Program-made: the position numbers and the translations under genes
Assembly: GCA_003260075.1 (NCBI GenBank)
Contig: QLIY01000095.1
Span: forward strand, 75,654 to 139,653
Reading direction: 5' to 3'
Origin: Phallusia mammillata
Taxonomy: Eukaryota; Chordata; Ascidiacea; Phlebobranchia; Ascidiidae
DNA: 64,000 nt
Notes under the pieces: generated by a model
What the model was told of the DNA's origin: nothing
What the model saw: only the letters and a program-made list of their open reading frames with translations
The model's database searches: none
Part shown: positions 29,651 to 42,752 of the stretch, one piece after another
Layout: each line of letters starts with the position of its first letter
Numbering within the stretch: the stretch's first letter is position 1

Positions 29651-32037
29651 GAAACAATTGGATTGGGTAAAGTTTGACATTAATGAATGATTGTTTTACT
29701 TGAAGTAAGAACTAAAATAGATTTTTCAACTGTTCTTGGTGCAATGTGCAAAAAAGGTAAATAAAATACGCTTAACAAAACATTATTAACGTCTTGTTGG
29801 TGGCAAACATTAGATCATTACATAGAATGACAATCATAGACCGTCGGGCACTAAGTACATACATACGCTATAATTGAGGCCAAAACAAAATGATTTGGTA
29901 ACTTCTAAAGCCCTTTTCAATGCCATTTGAGCTGAAGGGGATTGTATAAAGCAAGAAAATTTAGAAAAATATGTTTTGCAACCAGACAATCATTTCGACA
30001 GGTAGGCCTACAAGCTTAGAAATAAAACACGTGGTATTTGGTTTAGGTTTGCAGCTGCAACGGGCCGCTTTACAACTCAAAGCAAAGGCATGTAGGTCGG
30101 TTCTGGAGAATGCATTCAGTCGGCAATACACAACAATGGGTTTCACACTGTTGGCAACGTTAAAAGGTCTCACAATTGAGTCTCTCATATGAAGCGTGCA
30201 GAAGCAGACATAAGCGACTGCAAATTATTGTAATACAAAGTAACTATAAGCAAAGTTGTTAAGCTTTTTTAATGCACGTGAAGGAAAACGTTAGGCAAGA
30301 AGGTGATTTAATATCAACCATTAGCTTACTTCACAAAGAAATGCAACGCCGTGTAAAGGTACAGGCAAAACAATAACACAAATTGTGTAAACAGAAAAGG
30401 CTATTATAAACCACGTCGCGTCTCACATTATATTGTCGGAAATATTGCATTGATTTGGCGTGTATAGCGCCAAAAAACTGCTGGGCAATGTTAAATGCAA
30501 CGGATGTTTATGTAGATTCGATATCAGATTTAACCAACGCACATTGTAGTCTAACAAGCCATAGGTCGACTGGGAAATACCAATGTGTACCAGCGCAGCA
30601 TAAAGGTAATTAAGGTAAGCCCTGTCGCAGGTGAATGGCCAGAAAGTCCCTCATTGACATTACGACTATTGCAGTTGTAGCGACTTAGTAATGTTTGGTG
30701 TTGTTAGGTTTGCTGAAAATATATGCAGGCTTTTAACTGACGCTGCATAGAAGGTTGAAAAACTAGTTGATTGGTATAAACTTTAGCAGTTTTAATTTTG
30801 TTTTATTTTTTGGCTCAAAAAGTGAAGTATTTTTTCTTTTTTATGTTCACATTAAGAAAAGACAGTTTCCCTGTTTCCACACAGGTTGAATTTGTTTACA
30901 AAATGGCTTTAGCATGAAAACTGTTTAAATGCAGCTGCGTTAATAATAGCAATTTCGGATCTATTACGTTACAATGGTAGAAATCTCTGACGCATTGGTC
31001 GAGATGATTACAATGTCATTATTCACAGGATGTTGTGTCACGTAGAAAAATAATATTGTTAACAACGTCCAATCAAAACGCAGCAAATGGTCACGCGATT
31101 CATAAAATAACATGTCGTTGATTTATCACCGTTTAGTTTGATTGAAATTATTGTCAGGCATAATGCAGAATATGTACGCAATAGACTAAGACCTCTAAAC
31201 AGCTTGAAAAATATTGGAGGAATGTCATATTTATATCCGATTTATTTGAGACAAAAGGTCTCTAAAAAATCAATCTTCTATAGTTTGTAAAAGTGGGCTT
31301 TATTGTGGGAACCTTACGTCATTTATTGCCAAAACCGCATAATTTCGAGTTTTTTGAGCGCTAACTTGGCCCCCAATTCGACAAACTGCAATTGTTTGTT
31401 TTCATATTTTTGACATTTACAATTGCAACGACTTACAATCTATGTTGAAGTTTGCAAAACAAAAATTTACGACATTTTGATCGTAACTGTAAAAATAGGT
31501 AAAATTTGTAGACGGTTGGTCTTGTCAAGGTTGACTAAGCAAGTGCAAGTCACGTGATTAGTGAACTAGTTTGGAGTGACAGTTGATGTTTTGTTTTGCA
31601 ACGACGACAGAATTGAAAAGTTGTTACGGGGTCATAACCGAGGGAGGGGAATCCTTCACAGAAAGACCTCATTCCGGAAAAGCACTAAGGGGGTTTTGAC
31701 ACACCCTCTTTACCAGTATTGTAAAAGAGAATGAAACAAAAATAGAAAAAAAGAGTAGAAATTGCAACTTAGTTTAGATCGACTAAATTTCGCTTTGGGT
31801 TTCAGTTGTCATCATTTTGTACTTATGGCACAAAAACAGTGTAAAACACGAATATGCCTAAAATGATTAAATTGTTTGGAAGGGCATAAAATTAACCAAA
31901 ATATTAAACGCTTTCGCTGGGTGTTGTTTGTTTGTTTATTATTCAACTACATGTTTTCCTTTTTAAAGAAACTGATGGTGCCTGTATTTACACGGCGAAA
32001 TAAATATGTTTGTTAATTTTAAGAAAATGTACGTGCC

Positions 32038-32150
32038 TAATGATGAAAATAACGGCCCAAATACACTTAAAAAGCGACATGCTTTATTGTTCAAACGTTT
32101 CGGCAAATGCTCATGCCATTATCAGTGATATGGAGGACCATCAAGGCTAT
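32038..32150 (+). repeat. GGCCCAAATA-family MITE, left half
   Basis: TAATGATGAAAATAACGGCC, then AAAAAGCGACATGCTTTAT and TTTCGGCAAATGCTCATGCC match the left arm of the complete copy. The right arm is absent here, and a right-arm-only copy lies at 34945-35015. Confidence 0.7.
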
Positions 32151-32477
32151 ATGTTTTGCACCTACTTTTCAAACAGTCTAAATATTTAACCGATTCAAAG
32201 CAAAAATCTTAAATTTATTGTTATAGTGTTTTGGTTTCAAACAGATCTTTTTATACCATTTCTACGTCGTCCCTAATCGGCTCAAACAGCAAATATAGGC
32301 TTCAACACTTCCACGATAGCAAGAGATTTACGCTGTATAAAGTAGGCTACGGTTTACGTAAACTTAGTTTGTGATTGCTGGTAAACAACCGGACATAGAC
32401 ATAGTTGCGCGAGGTTTACTCAGATGGGCGCGAGTACAAAAGACGTCAATGAAACTTATTGTTTACAGTCGAGTCTG

Positions 32478-32493
32478 ATTCTATTTGAATAAG
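32478..32493 (+). other. Exact match to the Ciona spliced-leader 16-mer, copy 1
   Basis: ATTCTATTTGAATAAG equals the 16-nt leader reported for Ciona SL RNA (recalled, not searched). It is followed by TTTTTTTTGG, not by the GT donor an SL RNA gene needs. It is therefore probably a fragment, a retrocopy of a trans-spliced 5' end, or a degenerate SL gene. Confidence 0.5.
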
Positions 32494-34258
32494 TTTTTTT
32501 TGGTTGATAGCATCATCATTACTATACAATGAAGCTTTTCAGCATCACTTATCAACTGTTTGATGAAAGGAGATGTAAAACGTATATAGGGGATGGGCTT
32601 AAATTGCAAAGTGTTTTAATGTCTTGCAGGGCACGCGTTTTTTAAATGTTCATAATATGAGACTTATAACACTCCAGCATGCGCCGAAATTTTATTAACG
32701 TCTGTAAAAGTTACGTTATCTTGTAAAATTGGTCAGCTATTAAAAAATGATGATTTGATGATTATCATATCGTAACTTACATTTCGTTTAAACTGTTGCG
32801 ATTATGTTTAATCGCTAAACGGTTTCGAATTCAGTCAATGCTCTGTACTGTCAGAAAACACTGGGTAAATATAACAATGCGCCCAAAATTTAATTTATGC
32901 ACGTATTCTGTTTTCAAAGAGTAAGCTGAGCTTTTGGGTTCAGGCTTGTTTCAGGCCTGACATCATACTCGGACTTGATTGGGTCGCAATTTTACCAGCT
33001 TTCGGGCCTATAATTCAAACTTTTTTGAAGAAAAAAACATGTTCGGGACGTTTTTCTGGCTTATAAATCTAGGTTGTGGCCCCAACATCGGGCCCGTTTA
33101 CAATTCTGCGTTACATTCAATAGTACTTCGCAAAATTATAAAGCTTCAAGCAATTTAACAGCTGGAAATATAAAGCAAAACCCCATTACACTTCAATAGA
33201 CGTGCGCGCTATAGTCAATTGTCGAAAAGCGACAAGTCCTGACAAGAAAACTACGACAACACAGCAAAACACTTCAAATACTCGTAAATCGTGGCTTTGA
33301 AAAACGGCGTTTTGACAATGTACGAAAATGTTTTGTTCTAAATCATTTGTCAGTTGTTGGGACCTCTGTCGAATATCAGGTTGGTGAATAACATGTGATT
33401 CGAAAAAGCATGACAATTTAGGACTCCGAATGCAAGGGTTTAGTATAAAACCTTTTATTGTAGAACATGCGTATGCCAGTTAAATGGAAATACATTGATG
33501 TTTGTAAGTTATATAATATCGCCGCCATTTGCACGATAAAAAATGACTACAAATCCTGATCTAAACCCGCAGTCGGGAACTTAATTTGATATGAGGTATG
33601 AGTTAAAAGCTATTTGGCCACAAACGTACATACGAGCATACTATGTATGTCACCAACAGCATAACCGCTTTTTAAATCCGCCAAGCGCAGCATTAATTCC
33701 TTCACAGAACTAGTCATCCTTTCAAGGTGCGTTAGTCAACGGCCAGTGCGGTTACAACCTTTTCAATGACTTCTTAGACCGTGGTTATGTTGTGAAAGCA
33801 GACGTTTGGTTGCGCAGTTAGCAAACTGATGCTGCAAAATATTGTGCATGCAGTTGAAAGTTGTTTTTAGTTAAAGTTGGTTTGGGAAACTTCGGGTTTG
33901 GCCAAATTTAGCGCTTGTACGTTTGGGTTTAGGTACCAATTTCAGGCCAACTTCAAGGTTTGTTGCTAAAAAGCACTTTTTTTCAAAAACATTTTGTGGG
34001 TTAAACTTTCCGCAGGAGTCAAATAGCTAAGATAACAATATACGCTCTTGTGAAGGTGCTAACTTTGTTCTGCTATTTTGAAAACTCAACCATTGTTCAG
34101 TGATCTGTGCAGTCAGCTAATACTTGGGAGTAGACGGAGTCGAACCACAAGAAAATAGGCCAGCAACGCTATGAGACATACATGGTTAACAGTGCATGTA
34201 AAATCCTTTGTACAACATTACCTGGAAAGTGAGTGTAATCTGAAAGTTTGGTTTGGTT

Positions 34259-34422
34259 TCAGAAATCATAATTTATAGGACCAGAAAATATCAACAGCAC
34301 GATAAACTAAAAAGTGTTTTATGTCGTAGTTGGGGGGGGGGGCAGAAATCATAATTTATAGGACCTGATATCTAAAAAATATCAACAGCACGATAAACTA
34401 AAAAGTGTTTTATGTCGTAGTT
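34259..34422. repeat. Unmerged allele pair around the G run at 34332-34342
   Basis: CAGAAATCATAATTTATAGG ... TATGTCGTAGTTG on both sides. The right copy carries an extra TGATATCTAAA. Confidence 0.7.
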
Positions 34423-34944
34423 GTTAAGAAATGCGCCACAAATGCTTTACATATATTGCCAGTGTGACAAAATGTACATAAAATTCCGTAAAACATTGGT
34501 GTTAGTTTTGTTAGAAAAACGCAATTTCGTAAATTTCAAAAATAAATATTTTTTTACGAGCCATTAAACAAGGTATACTTGCCGTACAGTAATGTGTCTG
34601 GATTAAATTAACTTTCATACAGTATAGTTAAGTGTTTAAATTGAGCAAATACATAAATCAGTTTTTTAAACCTAAACGTAGAAAGTTTGCTCACATTGCC
34701 GAAAAAACTCTTGACATTTGGGTACAGTTTCGCTAATCCAGCGTCCATTCAGTGAAAAACCTTTGTTGAGCTTTAAATCCCCGACAAATCCTGTCATTCA
34801 GTGGCACATTGAGCCGAATTTGTCACTCAATTTAACACCCTTTCACGGTAGCTCTAGGTTGCGCTACAATTGTTGATGTTACAGGAGCTTTCTATCAGTA
34901 TTTATCATATTTTTATTTCGCCTTTAGGACGTACATGAAGCAAC

Positions 34945-35015
34945 TGACATAACGTTGTAATAAGGCATATCGCTTTTTAAGTCTATTTGGGCCGTTATTT
35001 TCCTCATTAAACTTA
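34945..35015 (+). repeat. GGCCCAAATA-family MITE, right half
   Basis: AAGGCATATCGCTTTTTAAG, then TCTATTTGGGCCGTTATTTT and CCTCATTAAA correspond to the right arm. The same tail TTATGAACAGGTCCGT follows as after other copies. Confidence 0.65.
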
Positions 35016-35110
35016 TGAACAGGTCCGTGTATAGTGTTCGAAATAACGTTGTTGTTTCACAAAACAATATTGGTCAGAATGGCGATAGTTGATAAGGTTC
35101 AAAATATATG

Positions 35111-35126
35111 ATTCTATTTGAATAAG
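35111..35126 (+). other. Exact match to the Ciona spliced-leader 16-mer, copy 2
   Basis: The same ATTCTATTTGAATAAG, here followed by GAAATAAATATG, so no GT donor. The text after it could be a 5'UTR and ATG of a retroposed trans-spliced mRNA (a 72-codon frame overlaps), but no matching gene body or poly-A tail is visible. Confidence 0.5.
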
Positions 35127-37218
35127 GAAATAAATATGCAGATAAGTAAAAACATCTGTTTCAACATTTTCGAATTCTCGCTGTTAAAATTTTGGGGCAC
35201 AAAATTTCCGCAGAAACAGACATTATACAGGAAACCCTTTAGAGACATATGTGTCTCTATTTTCTACAAGAAAGTGTGGGGACTCATGCTTCGTCGCTTG
35301 CACGGTTTCGTATTACATGGCGGAAAAAAATACTAAAGACCCAATAGCCTGGCTCGTTTTTCTGACTAATATCCAGGAACTAATAGGAAAAAGTGCGTGA
35401 AAAAAGTAAAGGGAGTTTTCACTTAAGCGGTGCGCAGTAGCAAGTGATTAGAAGTGTGGAAAGTTAAACGATGATTTAACAAAAACCAAACAAAAACGAT
35501 TGCAGTGATGTTTGGCTTTAGATTTTATCTCCAAGTTTTGCTCAATAGTGGGGCTGTTAAAAATTATTGAAAGTCGTTCTTAGCGAGTACAATTACAGGC
35601 TGGCGAGTTCATAGTTCTATCGTTGTTTTAGTTAGCACGAAGTGTCGCATAAGAGAACAGAGTTAGCCAACAGAGTCCGGCCCGTATGTTCGTCTAATAA
35701 AAACGGGCATGTGTAGTCCCTGACCTCACACATGGCTACGTTTGTGTCGTAATTTCTGGTAAATCTAAATTTCGAGCCCAATTCGGGTATTTTACCTTCG
35801 AATTTGAGTCGGTTTCCTAAGTTCGGGTCCCGATTACAAGTCTGGTTTTGAAGGCGACCTATGTGACCGAACGAGCTAATCACAGTTTTTGTAGAATATG
35901 TTTAGTTACAACATATAGGTTTGAATGCTAAGATACTCTATAAAGACAAATGAACGAACTGGTTTGGGTAAATCCTTTTGTACGCAATCATGATAAACAT
36001 AGGGGTAAACGTTTTCCAAACACTGCAGTATTTGGGACAGTTCTAAGATACTAAATTAAGTTGCATTTTAGTAATCAAGCCCAAAACTAGAATTACTAAA
36101 GTGAAACACAAGTGAGGCGAAGTGTGAAATAAGGCCAGAATCAAGCCCGTTGTATTCAAATTTAAGACCGAACCCGACCCGAAAAGCCCCGGTCTGACTT
36201 TCAACTCTTATAAGGTTTTGTGGTAGAGGCATGAGACCAATGAACCTCGGGAATGTAAAGCACATTTCTGTCGAAGCAATGTCGACCAAATTTCATTGCG
36301 ACAGTGGTTTTGTACATACACCTCCCACCGGTATCAGGTTTAAGTACATCATTGCGAAAACCTCTTGAAACAATCCGTTCCCACACATAGTTGAAATAAC
36401 TATAAGATTATCCTAGGTTGGAACAACGTGTAAAACTTACATTTTAACTTTGCTGTTGAAATATGAAAACGCCGTCGCCGATTATACTAAAGCGCTGTTA
36501 GTAGAGCTTTGGGCGCCGAAAGAGCTCCTTCGACGGCCGTTTTATGACCCCTACAGGTGTTTTGAAGCCTTGCACCTGGGACCACGTGGCCTTTATAACC
36601 TCGTGAACAGTTTTTTTCTTGCTCCGCACAAATGTACAATGGCAGTCGCATATGTTTCAAAGTTAGGCGTTCGTTCGTGTGCAGGCGAACAGGAAACTGA
36701 GTTATCAAGGAAATGAGCCTCTAAGTGAGGATAGCACTAATGTGACAGGCGCAGTAATTCAACACTAATGGGGCTTTGTCTTATTCGCGGCACCTACGTC
36801 AATTTAGTAACTGGTTGCAGTCAGAAAGCCTACAGGAAAAGATATTTTTCTAACTTGCAATAGCTGTACGAGTTTATATTGAACCCAAGTAATCTTTTAC
36901 GACTAAGGGGGGCTTCTAAACATTATTTTTAAGTTAGGTGAAAAAAATTGACTAAAACAAGACAATTTGCGGCGTTTATTTGATTGACAGGCGCGCGATG
37001 TTGTGTTAAGCATTTGGTTTGGTAAGTGTTGTGGCGAGGTCTGGTGTATAAAGTTTCGACAACTTTGGCTTCTGAAGTACATGAGTAAGACTAAAGAGCT
37101 CTATAATTTTGATATTATGCCTGACAGCAATAGCTTACATAAAACAACGAGTATGAGAAGTCGCACGTTACAAATTTGCAGTTCGTTGTGAACAAGCGTA
37201 CTATATGTTACTTGTAAA

Positions 37219-37495
37219 TTCAATCCCAGCCGTTCTACGTGCGCACATGAACAACGCAACGAACTGGGTGACATACTTCGAACATCCAGTGTTTGATTGT
37301 TGTATGTGATTTAACTACGACAGCACAGGTGTAATGCATTGTGTGTATTTCCGGGGGGGGGGCCAATCCCAGCCGTTCTACGTGCGCACATGAACAATGC
37401 AACGAACTAGGTGACATACTTCGAACATCCAGTGTTTGATTGTTGTTTGTGATTTAACTACGACAGCACAGGTGTAATGCATTGTGTGTATTTCC
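37219..37495. repeat. Unmerged allele pair around the G run at 37353-37362
   Basis: CAATCCCAGCCGTTCTACGT ... GTGTGTATTTCC, 134 bp and 132 bp copies with a few substitutions. Confidence 0.75.
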
Positions 37496-38229
37496 CTGTT
37501 TGTGGTAATGTCAGAAGAAGTCGTAATCTATTGTAAACACCGTTATTGGCGTTGCTAAAAAGAGATAAAGGGTTATTGCGCCTAGCCTCCCAAAAATAAC
37601 ATTGAAAACGCACATCTGTGGTTACATAAATCGTTGTATTCAACAAGCTTATATAAATGCACAACTTTATTAGTCCGAAATTTTGTTCTATCTACCCTAT
37701 TGAGAAAATAGCCGTTAAGAAGAGCACAAACCTATATCCAATGTTTTAAGAGTTGTTTTCAAACGTAACAACACGAAATTATTGTCAAAATAATGAATAA
37801 ACTGAAGTAAAATTGATGATTGAAGTACAACGAGAAATATGAATAGTTGGCTTAAACATAATATAGTCAGTGTTTATATGTGCTGAACTAAGATAACTGT
37901 CTTTGGAGCGTTTGAAAGTGAGTCAATAAGCTGTAAACTTTACGTGGCAGAGTTGTTAAAACCAGCAGTTCCCTATATATTTTTATAGGCACCATACCAT
38001 AACAAAACACGGTCATATGCTGCATTTTGAACGTGACAACTTTAGTGTTTTGAGCGACTATGGAAAGTTGGTGACAGTTAAAAGCAGAGCATCAATCGTC
38101 ATTTGCTATCAAATTATTTGGAACGGCTTTCCAAGCGCGAAAGGCGTGAAGTGACCGGAACGTTTCAGTTCAAGACTTTCGCTTCCTTTTGTGTTTTATA
38201 AATAGAAAACTTTGTTGAAGAGTTTAGAG

Positions 38230-38311
38230 CAGGGGCGGGCAACTTCTCCATTCGGCGGGCCTGATATGGGAAAATGAAGTACCTGGCGGGCCGGTATGTT
38301 GCCCACTCCTG
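38230..38311. mobile_element. Very short hAT-like MITE
   Basis: CAGGGGCGGGCAAC and GTTGCCCACTCCTG form the ends, with a perfect 8-bp duplication GTTTAGAG (38222-38229, 38312-38319). At 82 bp it has lost nearly all interior sequence. Confidence 0.85.
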
Positions 38312-38655
38312 GTTTAGAGTATAACAGTTATTATATGACGATGTTACGTTGCAGCGTGTTTTGTGGGGGTAGGGGGGTCTACCAGTTGTTGTGCCAGGCA
38401 CCAGTCTGTCGTAGCCACATTTTTCAATTTCACAACGAGATGGGATATGAAAAATGTGCGTTCTTGGCACGTTATGAAGCATATTTATAGAAAAACCTAC
38501 GATGACCCAAACAGACTGAAAGTTCAGTTTCATTTCCTTGAGCGCAAAAACAGCCACGTCGAAGTTTTCGCCACAAGTTAAGCAGAAACTTAAGGATTGT
38601 ACCCCATTACTCACCATACGTCCTAAACGATGCGAAACGACCCGCCCTAAAAAAA

Positions 38656-38746
<91 letters not shown>
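38656..38746. other. 91-base G run, probable sized assembly gap
   Basis: Flanks do not match each other, so this behaves as a true gap with an estimated size. The 198- and 80-codon frames across it are artefacts. Confidence 0.7.
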
Positions 38747-38748
<2 letters not shown>

Positions 38749-39458
38749 TTACTAATAGCAAATACTGTCTTGGAAAATAATTCTTCGGAGCCGCCCAAAA
38801 AACTGGCTATAAAGTTTTACTTATATTTTACAATCCATAAAGTACAGTACTTTGTGTTTTAAATAAAAAAATTTCAATCGAAATTATTGCCACACTTTAT
38901 AATTAACAACATTTTATTGCATTTATGAACAATAAACAAAGGTTAGCCTAATAAAAAATGCGTGCCTTTGTTTTGGGATTTTCCTCTTAAAACGTATTTT
39001 ATTTAATAATTACCAAACGTCAAATTTTATTATTTGTTTGCACTGAAAAGTTTGCCCAGTCCAATCGTAGCCAAAGACCGAAACTTTCAAGAGAAAACAA
39101 TTGGCACAGATTCAAAAAAGCAATTTAGGGCAAGTCTACGCGTCTTTGGGCATTGAAGCGCAAAATTCAACTTTTACAGCTCGATTTGAAAATGTTCGCT
39201 CGAGGATTTTGACTGGTGAAAATTTTAGACAAAGTTTTGCGTTACGAAACTTTTTAGTTGCACAGTACAGGAAATAAATTCGTTTTATCAGAGCAATTAG
39301 CAATGCTAGCAATAAAATTGTTCGAAGGTTAGAAATTGTTAATTTAATTTTTTCGTCAAAAAGCAACGTTCCAAACAGTTAGTTAATTAAAAGTTTTAGG
39401 GACTAATCGGCTATAAATAATAAATAATGTTAGGGGTTGCTGGGAGCAAAAATTTATT

Positions 39459-39637
39459 GATGAAAATAACGGCCCAAATAGACGTAAAAAGCGACGTGCT
39501 TTATTTTTTAACGTTTCGACAAATGCTTATGCCATCAACAGTTATATGAAGGGCCACATCAGTTACACCCGTTTATGTACACTTCAATCACGTGAAGGAA
39601 TGATAAAAAGTTATTTTCATCATTAAACTTATAAACA
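39459..39637. mobile_element. GGCCCAAATA-family MITE, internally deleted
   Basis: The left arm TTGATGAAAATAACGGCCCA and interior CGACGTGCTTTATT are followed by a shortened right arm GTTATTTTCATCATTAAA. The right GGGCC portion is lost. Confidence 0.6.
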
Positions 39638-40387
39638 GATCCGTACATAGTGTTCCAAAATCAAAAAAACTAGGAGAGGAGATCGTAGGCTCATAGCGTT
39701 TCCTAATTGAGGAAATTTGTCTTTGAATAACCCAGTGTTAAAAGAGGTTATTTCCTTAACAAAGCGGGAAGTACAGCATGGAATTAAAGTGCATGTGGCC
39801 CAGGCAAGGACATATGTTAGGCTTTTCATAATGTGTGTGTATAGTTTTGTTTTGTCAAGTTGTAAACCAAACAGTGAATACACTAAAAGGGCGTAACAGG
39901 CGACAGATATTTCTTCTGACAAAAGATAACAAAGGTTCGGTTTGAAAGAGAAGTTGTATGCGATCTTAAATAACAAAGAAGTATAGATATGAATCGGTTG
40001 GCAAATAAAACGCAGAAAATATATAGAGAGGATTGTCATATAGTTCGCATTCAAAAGTGTTTAAGTTGGAAAATACAAGACACAGACTAGAAAAATGACT
40101 TGTTTAAAAATAGAGAATTTGTAGGTATATGTATGTCGTTGTTATCACTTTCTACTGATTGTAATGAAAAAACAGACTTTTGAAACGTTTTTAATCAAGT
40201 GACTTAGACATTTACAAGTTCTGCTATTATTTAAGTAATGAACGTATATTCGTTTTCCTAAAGTTGTCAACAAACAAACTCATTATTACCTTGAAGGTTT
40301 ATCGCCAATCAGGAAACAATAGGATGGTGTGTTTATAAACGTTGGTAATGGGTCAAAACTGATATTGTGAAAACGTTGCAACGGAAA

Positions 40388-42752
40388 ATGGCTGACATAA
40401 AAGGCACAGTGCCCGAAAAAACGAAGGAGAAAAAAGTAACAAGCTTGTCATTGGCGGTAAGTTTGTTTAAGTTAAATGTAAATATGGGATTGCATTTTTC
40501 CTTCATATTTATATTATACAATCAAGTGAAATGTTATGCAACAAATTTATATTTCATGATGCAAATAACAGCCCAAATAGACGTAAAAACTTATGAACAG
40601 ATAGAGTTTCAAATTAACCGTTGGTAAACTACAAGTTTTTTATGCGATGTGACGGTGTATTTTTGTAAATTTGTTTTCGCTGGAGTTTTAGACACAAATT
40701 TGCCGAATACACATAAATATATTATGAGCACCTGACAATCGCAACCTATTCACAAAAATTAAAAACCTAACTTCAAATTTGAGGATACAAACTATTTTTC
40801 TATCTTCTAAACCTGAATTTTGGCAACGTACTTTCAAAGTTTTTAAATCTGTTTAGTTATGAGGTTTTCACGCAAAGTATTATAATTCCACACCAAGGAC
40901 ACAGGCTTTGCCACATACAGTATTCACAAGTATCGTCAATGCCGGGGGGGGGGTTAAATTTTGGCAACGTACTTTCAAAGTTTTTAAATCTGTTTGGTTA
41001 TGAGGTTTTCACGCAAAGTATTATAATTCCAAATACAGGACACAGGCTTTGCCACATACAGTATTCACAAGTATCGTCAATGCCGTTATGGATCAAGACT
41101 TTCGGGAAACAAATCGGCATTAAACTTCACTTTGATTAGGAAAACATAACGGCGCATAACAAAATAACGACACTAATTCATATGGGCCGAATTCACGCCA
41201 ATAAATTTCCATTATAAAATACATAACCTCTAAACTGTGACATCATAGGTGACTTTACTCTGTAAAGAAGGACTTAATAATAATAATAATAATAATAAAA
41301 TTCAAGACAACTTGTAGTTAGTAAATAATAAATTGCAAACATTGTTTGGTTTACTACAAAATTAGCTATTTTTTTAAAGTATCCAAAACCATGTGAGATG
41401 TTCTCTGCAGAGTTTTAGCAGAACTGCAACACAATTTTGCAGCAACAGCGGTTGTTTCAAGTAATTAAATTGCGCTTTAGCCATAGTTGTTATCCGCATG
41501 ACTGGATGTTAAGGCGGAACAAGGGAAAGTCTGAATTACTTTGCAGAAGGCGAACAACGTTTTTTTTTACACCGACGCTTTATATAGGGTCCCAAAAATA
41601 ACAACGTTTGAATGACTTTTGTGTTTTGCCTTCAACAGAAGGTAAAAAATCTTCAAACAAATTTACATCCTCTTGAAAATAACTGTGGTAAACCAGTCTT
41701 TAAAAAGCAAAACAATACAAACAACAACATCCAAGCCTTTAGTGAATTGCATAAGGTTATTGGTGCGTTCCGGCACTGGCAAAAATCACAAAAATATTTG
41801 GTTCCCGAAAATGTATTGTGTACCGTTTGGCATTGGGGCGTAAACTGTTTTTTCAGCACGACGGTTATTTTAGTCTTGAAAAAACAAAACATTTTTTTGC
41901 AAAACGAGCTGCCAACAAAATTCTCCGATATTGCCCCCCACACAAATAGTCACAATTCAGGGTGTTTTGTTATGTTAAAAACTCGTTAAAAACCAATCCT
42001 AGCATTTGAACAAACAAAATTCTTTATCCCTGCCATAATTTTCCTTTAAATTACACAAAAATTCAATAACATGACAGATTTAAAAAATGTATTGACAGTT
42101 TTTTTTTGAACGAAAGTTGTTTTTAGGTGACAATTATACCTAAAATCGAAGTTTCTCGAAACAACGTTATTACTCACGTGTTTTTTTGCAGGCTTATCTA
42201 TGTTCCACAGTGGGTTTTATTCTGATGTCTGTAATGTGTGTTCTCTACATTCACCGCTGCTACACACTTCGAAACGCACAAGTCAGACACCAAACTCGAC
42301 TCGAATTTGCCCTGGATGGTGAACCACAGGAAAACCAAGTGCAAGGACCAGAATGCGCAACTTTAATTCAAGCTTATGGGTTTTCAAATTTAGATGAAGA
42401 CACAGGGCCCGTCCCACATAAAACAGTCTACTCACCGACCTCAAAATCATGCTACTGCAGTCGCGGAAAACTGGACTTGGATAAAATTCGGTTCTCAAAG
42501 GCGGACAGTGAAACTCCTAACATGGAAAGGCCGGTTTACTTTTACGACAAATTTTCGTGTGAAGAGGTACAAAGGTTTAACGCTTATGCTGCCGTGTTTA
42601 ATGGTACTGTGGCGATTTGCTGGTTAATCATGATGTACAATCGTGCAAGGCGGAAAAAAGTTAAATCTCCAAAGCACCAATGTATGTGTGCCGACGAAAA
42701 CTGTCATTCCAACAGAACATTGACATTCCGCGCAATACAAGCTAAGGTGTAG
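40388..42752 (+). CDS. Unrecognised two-pass membrane protein, two exons
   Basis: Exon 1 40388-40456 (ATG in AAAATGG context, donor GTAAGT) joins exon 2 42192-42752 (acceptor TTTTTTGCAG) in phase 0, giving 209 aa. Layout: 23-residue Lys-rich cytosolic N-terminus (GTVPEKTKEKK); membrane helix 1 AYLCSTVGFILMSVMCVLYI; about 105-residue loop with several Cys (PECATLIQ, KSCYCSRGK, YDKFSCEEV); helix 2 around FNGTVAICWLIMMYN; basic tail RARRKK then a Cys/His-rich end (KHQCMCADENCH). Size and topology recall BK-channel beta subunits or TipE-type accessory subunits, but their diagnostic cysteine pattern is not seen, so no function is assigned. The intron (1735 bp) contains an allelic duplication and a MITE scrap. 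Confidence 0.7.
40556..40600 (+). repeat. GGCCCAAATA-family MITE scrap
   Basis: GATGCAAATAACAGCCCAAA, then TAGACGTAAAAACTTATGAA: the left end is fused directly to the family's downstream tail, as also near 10204. Two such fusions suggest a deleted subfamily. Confidence 0.5.
40813..41084. repeat. Unmerged allele pair around the G run at 40944-40953
   Basis: ATTTTGGCAACGTACTTTCA ... CGTCAATGCCG, 131 bp each, few differences. Confidence 0.8.
41275..41298. repeat. TAA microsatellite
   Basis: Eight TAA units. Confidence 0.85.

Larger units (their letters stand above)
25876..40387. other. 14.5 kb intergenic stretch without a convincing gene
   Basis: AT-rich, with MITE halves, a hAT MITE, short repeats and allelic duplications listed separately. 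No open frame longer than 84 codons looks protein-like outside filler. A possible fucosyltransferase polyA signal AATAAA is at 26064-26069. Two minus-strand candidate exons (27270-27400, 27890-28009) are the only coding hints. A pol III B-box-like GGTTCGAATCC is at 25922-25932 with an A-box-like TGGCACAGTGG just after it. Confidence 0.5.

Noticed and set aside
34120..34200. Minus-strand tRNA suggested by GGTTCGACTCC
   Set aside because: The T-stem does not pair well and no acceptor stem could be built.
36450..36716. 88-codon frame in a GC-richer patch
   Set aside because: An overlapping frame of similar length exists on the other strand and no domain or splice context is seen; probably composition-driven.
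41612..41989. 125-codon plus-strand frame after an AG, inside the intron of the membrane-protein gene
   Set aside because: Lys/Asn/Phe-rich with no recognisable motif; the neighbouring exons splice together in phase 0 without it.
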